A DNA stretch of 16,814 nt from contig CAMLHT010000051.1 in NCBI GenBank assembly GCA_946479895.1, positions 1 to 16,814 on the forward strand. The letters run 5' to 3'. Shown piece after piece: positions 14,620 through 16,814 of the stretch. The stretch's first letter is position 1, and each line of letters opens with the position of its first letter. The stretch comes from an uncultured Gemmatimonadota bacterium (GTDB lineage: Bacteria > Gemmatimonadota > Gemmatimonadetes > Gemmatimonadales > Gemmatimonadaceae). The notes below the pieces were generated by a model. It was not told where the DNA came from and searched no databases. It was given only the letters and a program-made list of their open reading frames with translations. The position numbers and the translations under genes are program-made.

Positions 14620-15072
14620 ATGTCACATCGCCTCGCCATCTCCGACGCCGACATCCTCGCGTGCTTTCCGGTGTATCGCCAGCTCCGGCCGAAGCTGGTC
14701 GAGGAGCAGTTCGTCGCGACCGTGCATCGGATGCACGCCACGGGATTCCAGTTGGCGATGCGGGTGTTCGACGACCGGGTCGTGGCGGTCGCCGGGTTCC
14801 GCATCATCGAGAACTTCCACACCGGTCGGCTGCTGTACGTGGATGACCTGGTCACGGACGAGGCGGCGCGTTCCGCCGGCCATGGGAAATCCCTGCTGCG
14901 CTGGCTGGTCGAGTACGCGAAGGATCACCGCTGCCTGGCGTTCGAGCTCGATTCAGGGACGCACCGGCACGGCGCGCACAAGTTCTACCTGCGCGAGGGG
15001 ATGCACATTTCGGATTTTCACTTCACGCTCTCCCTCGCGGGGAAGAGCCAGGATCCGCAGGCCGGCGACTGA
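14620..15072 (+). CDS. GNAT-family N-acetyltransferase
   Basis: The 150-residue protein has the GNAT layout: an N-terminal helix pair, strands RVFDDRVVAVAGFRI and RLLYVDDLVTDEAAR, then the acetyl-CoA pyrophosphate loop RSAGHGKSLLRWL (Q/RxxGxG/A type, about residues 85-97). The late strand and helix LAFELDSGTHRHGAHKFYLREGM ends the core. It should transfer an acetyl group from acetyl-CoA to an amine in the cytoplasm; the acceptor is unknown. The ATG comes two bases after the M28 peptidase stop, so co-translation is likely. A much longer upstream frame is open but is a shadow of the peptidase gene. The gene converges on the zinc-ribbon protein across a 229-bp non-coding gap. Confidence 0.9.
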   Translation: MSHRLAISDADILACFPVYRQLRPKLVEEQFVATVHRMHATGFQLAMRVFDDRVVAVAGFRIIENFHTGRLLYVDDLVTDEAARSAGHGKSLLRWLVEYAKDHRCLAFELDSGTHRHGAHKFYLREGMHISDFHFTLSLAGKSQDPQAGD

Positions 15073-15103
15073 GGGCCCCCTACTGCGGCAGGGCCAGAGG
15101 GGC

Positions 15104-15274
15104 CAACGCGGAAAGATCTGAAAAGACGGAAGGATCGGATCCGGTCAACGCGCCCGGGTAGGTGAGGCGCGCGAGTGACAATCCCAATGTTCTTGTTTGT
15201 CACCCGCGGAGGTAATCATCCTCGCGCCCAGACGGGATCTGATTTCATCTGCGGCATCAGACCTTTCCGTGTTG
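15104..15274. repeat. Nested inverted-repeat element between convergent genes
   Basis: An 18-bp outer inverted repeat (15104-15121 and 15257-15274, 16 of 18 bases match) encloses a second pair, GGCGCG (15166-15171) with CGCGCC (15223-15228). An inner perfect pair, GTGACAA (15175-15181) and TTGTCAC (15197-15203), has a 15-base loop. The region has no credible gene. It could be a structured terminator, a small mobile element (MITE-like) or an RNA. Confidence 0.45.
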
Positions 15275-15301
15275 ACCCTCTGTGCCGGCGGACGCAGCCG
15301 C

Positions 15302-16336
15302 TCAAGGCGGCGTGAGCATTCCGTCCACGATGTCCGCGATCTGCTCCGCCTCCGCCCACGCCTCCTTCAGCGCGAGCAGCTCTCCCTGGATGGCGCGGCG
15401 CTCCGTCTCCTCGTGCATCGCCATCTCGAGGGCCAGCCGCTCCGTCGACGTGAGGTTCATCGGGCCCAGCTTGCGGAACGCATTGAGCACCGACACCGGG
15501 CGGTGCCCCCGCCATCCGTTGCGACGCGATGCCGCGTCGAGATAGCCCCGCGAGTCCCCGGCGCGCTCGATCTGGCTGACGGCGAACTCCACGACGCCGC
15601 TCGACGCGCCACCCCGGTTGGTGTTGGCCAGCAGCACCGCGGTCGCGTGCATCGCCCGCGTGCCCCGAAACGTCGTCCACCCGCGGTCGTGCTGGAGTCC
15701 GAGCTCGGCGTCCTGGTCGTCGTGGAAGCCCAGCTCGATGGACCGCGCGTGCTTCGCGCGGACGTTGAGGACGTGGCCGTCGACGTTGAATCGTCCGAGC
15801 ACGCGCTCGTAGTCCATGTAGTCCTGGGCCATCGCCTTCCCGAGCACCGTGGTGCTCACCATCGTCATCGCGATGGCGGGAAGGGCGACCACGGAAATGG
15901 CGCCCGCCGCCGCGGCGACCGGGGCGAGCGCGACACCGAGGGTCGCCGAGGCACCGGCGGCACCGAGCATGGTCGCGCCCGCCCGGACGTACGACCGGCT
16001 GCGGCGGCTGAAGAACTCGCCCGCATATCGCCACGCGGCGAACTCCGGCCTGAGTGGCGCGCCGATGCGCACGAGCTCGAGCCCGTCGCGCATCCGCGCG
16101 AGCCCGATGTTGTCCGTGGACACCCGGGTGTACGTGCCGCGGTAGAGCCGCTCGCAATCCTCGATCGCCTCGAAGCGCTCTTCCAGCGGCGACAGGTTCC
16201 ATCGGCGACACTCGCCGCAGACGGCCCAGAGCCGTCCCCGGGCCGCGTCGAAGGCGATGCGCCTGCCGACGGGGAAGCGCTCCAGCATGTCGTTCGCGCC
16301 GAGCTTGCCCTTGCAGTAGAGACAGGTCGAGTACAT
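15302..16336 (-). CDS. Zinc-ribbon protein with a central hydrophobic segment, unknown function
   Basis: The 344-residue protein starts with a zinc ribbon: C5-x2-C8 (CLYC) and C40-x2-C43 (CGEC). Then come STDNIGLARM and GAPLRPEFAAWRY, motifs I associate with uncharacterised proteins of environmental bacteria. A long Ala/Gly-rich hydrophobic stretch at about 119-168 could form two membrane passes. The C-terminal half is soluble-looking (LNVRAKHARSIEL, GVVEFAVSQIE) and ends in a helical, Glu-rich stretch. No function is known. The ATG at 16336 is chosen because it places the first zinc ribbon at the N-terminus and has GGAG three bases before it. The frame stays open further upstream, but that part reads into the tandem repeat and is not protein-like. 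Confidence 0.75.
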   Translation of the reverse strand: MYSTCLYCKGKLGANDMLERFPVGRRIAFDAARGRLWAVCGECRRWNLSPLEERFEAIEDCERLYRGTYTRVSTDNIGLARMRDGLELVRIGAPLRPEFAAWRYAGEFFSRRSRSYVRAGATMLGAAGASATLGVALAPVAAAAGAISVVALPAIAMTMVSTTVLGKAMAQDYMDYERVLGRFNVDGHVLNVRAKHARSIELGFHDDQDAELGLQHDRGWTTFRGTRAMHATAVLLANTNRGGASSGVVEFAVSQIERAGDSRGYLDAASRRNGWRGHRPVSVLNAFRKLGPMNLTSTERLALEMAMHEETERRAIQGELLALKEAWAEAEQIADIVDGMLTPP

Positions 16337-16500
16337 GCGCTCCGCCGTCGGAAGTTCGACCGCAACCACGCCCGCGAGGTCCGTGATGCAGAACCTGACG
16401 GCGGCCCGAATGCTCCACCAGCCCGTTAATGGACTCGTAATGCGAGCGTCATCTTCGCGTCGGATCGGATCCGCGGCATCGCGCTCGCCCGCCGCCGGGC
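16337..16500. other. Upstream region of the zinc-ribbon gene, no gene seen
   Basis: This stretch should hold the promoter of the zinc-ribbon gene, but no convincing -35/-10 pair stands out. A GC-only palindromic stretch (GCCCGCCGCCGGGC, near 16485-16500) marks the border with the tandem repeat. No coding sequence is supported. Confidence 0.4.
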
Positions 16501-16664
16501 GGCGATGATTTCCTTTCGCCGTGGGAGGCGCTCTCCTGCGGATGGTCCGCCCCGTTTCGCACGGAAAAGGTGAAATGGACCGAAACTCCATTCGACAACG
16601 ACTCGAACACGGTCCGTTCAGTCGTTCCCGTCTTCTGCTGTGCCAAAAAGGGGTGGAGCGTGCC
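16501..16664. repeat. 164-bp tandem repeat, copy 1
   Basis: The unit begins GGCGATGATTTCCTTTCGCC and recurs 164 bp later. It contains a small hairpin GCGGA-TGG-TCCGC (16538-16550) and a longer one, AATGGACCG (16574-16582) with CGGTCCGTT (16610-16618), pairing over nine bases with one G-U if read as plus-strand RNA. The length is not a multiple of three and the copies differ by an indel, so it is not coding despite open minus-strand frames. Confidence 0.85.
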
Positions 16665-16814
16665 GGCGATGATTTCCTTTCGCCGTGGGAGGCGCTCTCC
16701 TGCGGATAGTCCGCCCCGCTTCGCACGGAAAAAGGTGAAACGGACCGGAACTGCGTTCAACAACGACTCGACCCGGTCCGTTCCGTCATTTCCGTCTTCT
16801 TCTGCGCCAAAGAC
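16665..16814. repeat. 164-bp tandem repeat, copy 2 (cut by the window edge)
   Basis: The first 43 bases match copy 1 exactly, then substitutions and one extra A appear. The small hairpin is kept with a changed loop (GCGGA-TAG-TCCGC, 16702-16714). The long stem is a perfect 10-bp pair, AACGGACCGG (16739-16748) with CCGGTCCGTT (16773-16782). The copy reaches the window end, so more units may follow. Confidence 0.82.

Noticed and set aside
15018..15203. Small minus-strand open frame with an Arg/Phe/Ser-rich product
   Set aside because: It overlaps the GNAT gene and the inverted-repeat element, has no ribosome site, and its repetitive translation reflects the non-coding repeat.
16337..16726. N-terminal extension of the zinc-ribbon protein into the tandem repeat
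   Set aside because: The added residues are low-complexity and the open frame comes from the repeat, whose 164-bp period and indel break any shared reading frame.
16501..16814. CRISPR array
   Set aside because: The repeat unit is 164 bp and directly tandem without distinct spacers, and no cas gene is present.

Overview
The window is very GC-rich chromosomal DNA with many lipoprotein signal peptides. Its gene set (long-form HisG, Tat-tagged PLP enzyme, M28 peptidase, several lineage-restricted lipoproteins) suggests a Gram-negative, soil or aquatic bacterium such as Gemmatimonadota. This placement is inferred from overall protein character; no rRNA or other marker gene is present. No CRISPR array, phage, transposase, rRNA or tRNA was seen.

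Layout. Positions 1-1623, minus strand: the start of a histidine operon, with a candidate attenuator leader (26-codon His-rich peptide, then an intrinsic terminator), hisG and the first 169 codons of hisD. Positions 1682-4307, plus strand: a small lipoprotein, a sorbosone/glucose-type dehydrogenase lipoprotein and a short-chain dehydrogenase. Positions 4264-4995, minus: an alpha/beta hydrolase whose 3' end overlaps the short-chain dehydrogenase. Positions 5182-7420, plus: a PAS histidine kinase and a hotdog-fold (DUF4442-like) protein. Positions 7532-9348, plus: a Tat-signal class V aminotransferase-fold enzyme, coupled by TGATG to a lipoprotein. Positions 9385-10713, minus: a divergent dicarboxylate/amino acid symporter that appears to start at CTG. 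Positions 10761-11336, plus: a lipoprotein of unknown function. Positions 11283-12461, minus: a membrane diguanylate cyclase. Positions 12708-15072, plus: a small membrane protein, an M28 metallopeptidase and a GNAT acetyltransferase. Positions 15302-16336, minus: a zinc-ribbon membrane-associated protein of unknown function. The right end (16501 onward) is a 164-bp tandem non-coding repeat that runs off the window.

The strongest regulatory signal is the his leader: seven His codons in 16 consecutive codon positions, followed by a perfect 9-bp stem and a T-tract just before hisG. This is the architecture of ribosome-mediated transcription attenuation. Several starts (hisL, the 10761 lipoprotein, the diguanylate cyclase) have a TANNNT -10 box exactly six bases before the start codon, which suggests leaderless transcripts. 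Apart from his biosynthesis, the genes do not form one pathway. They read as mixed housekeeping, envelope and signalling functions in short operons.
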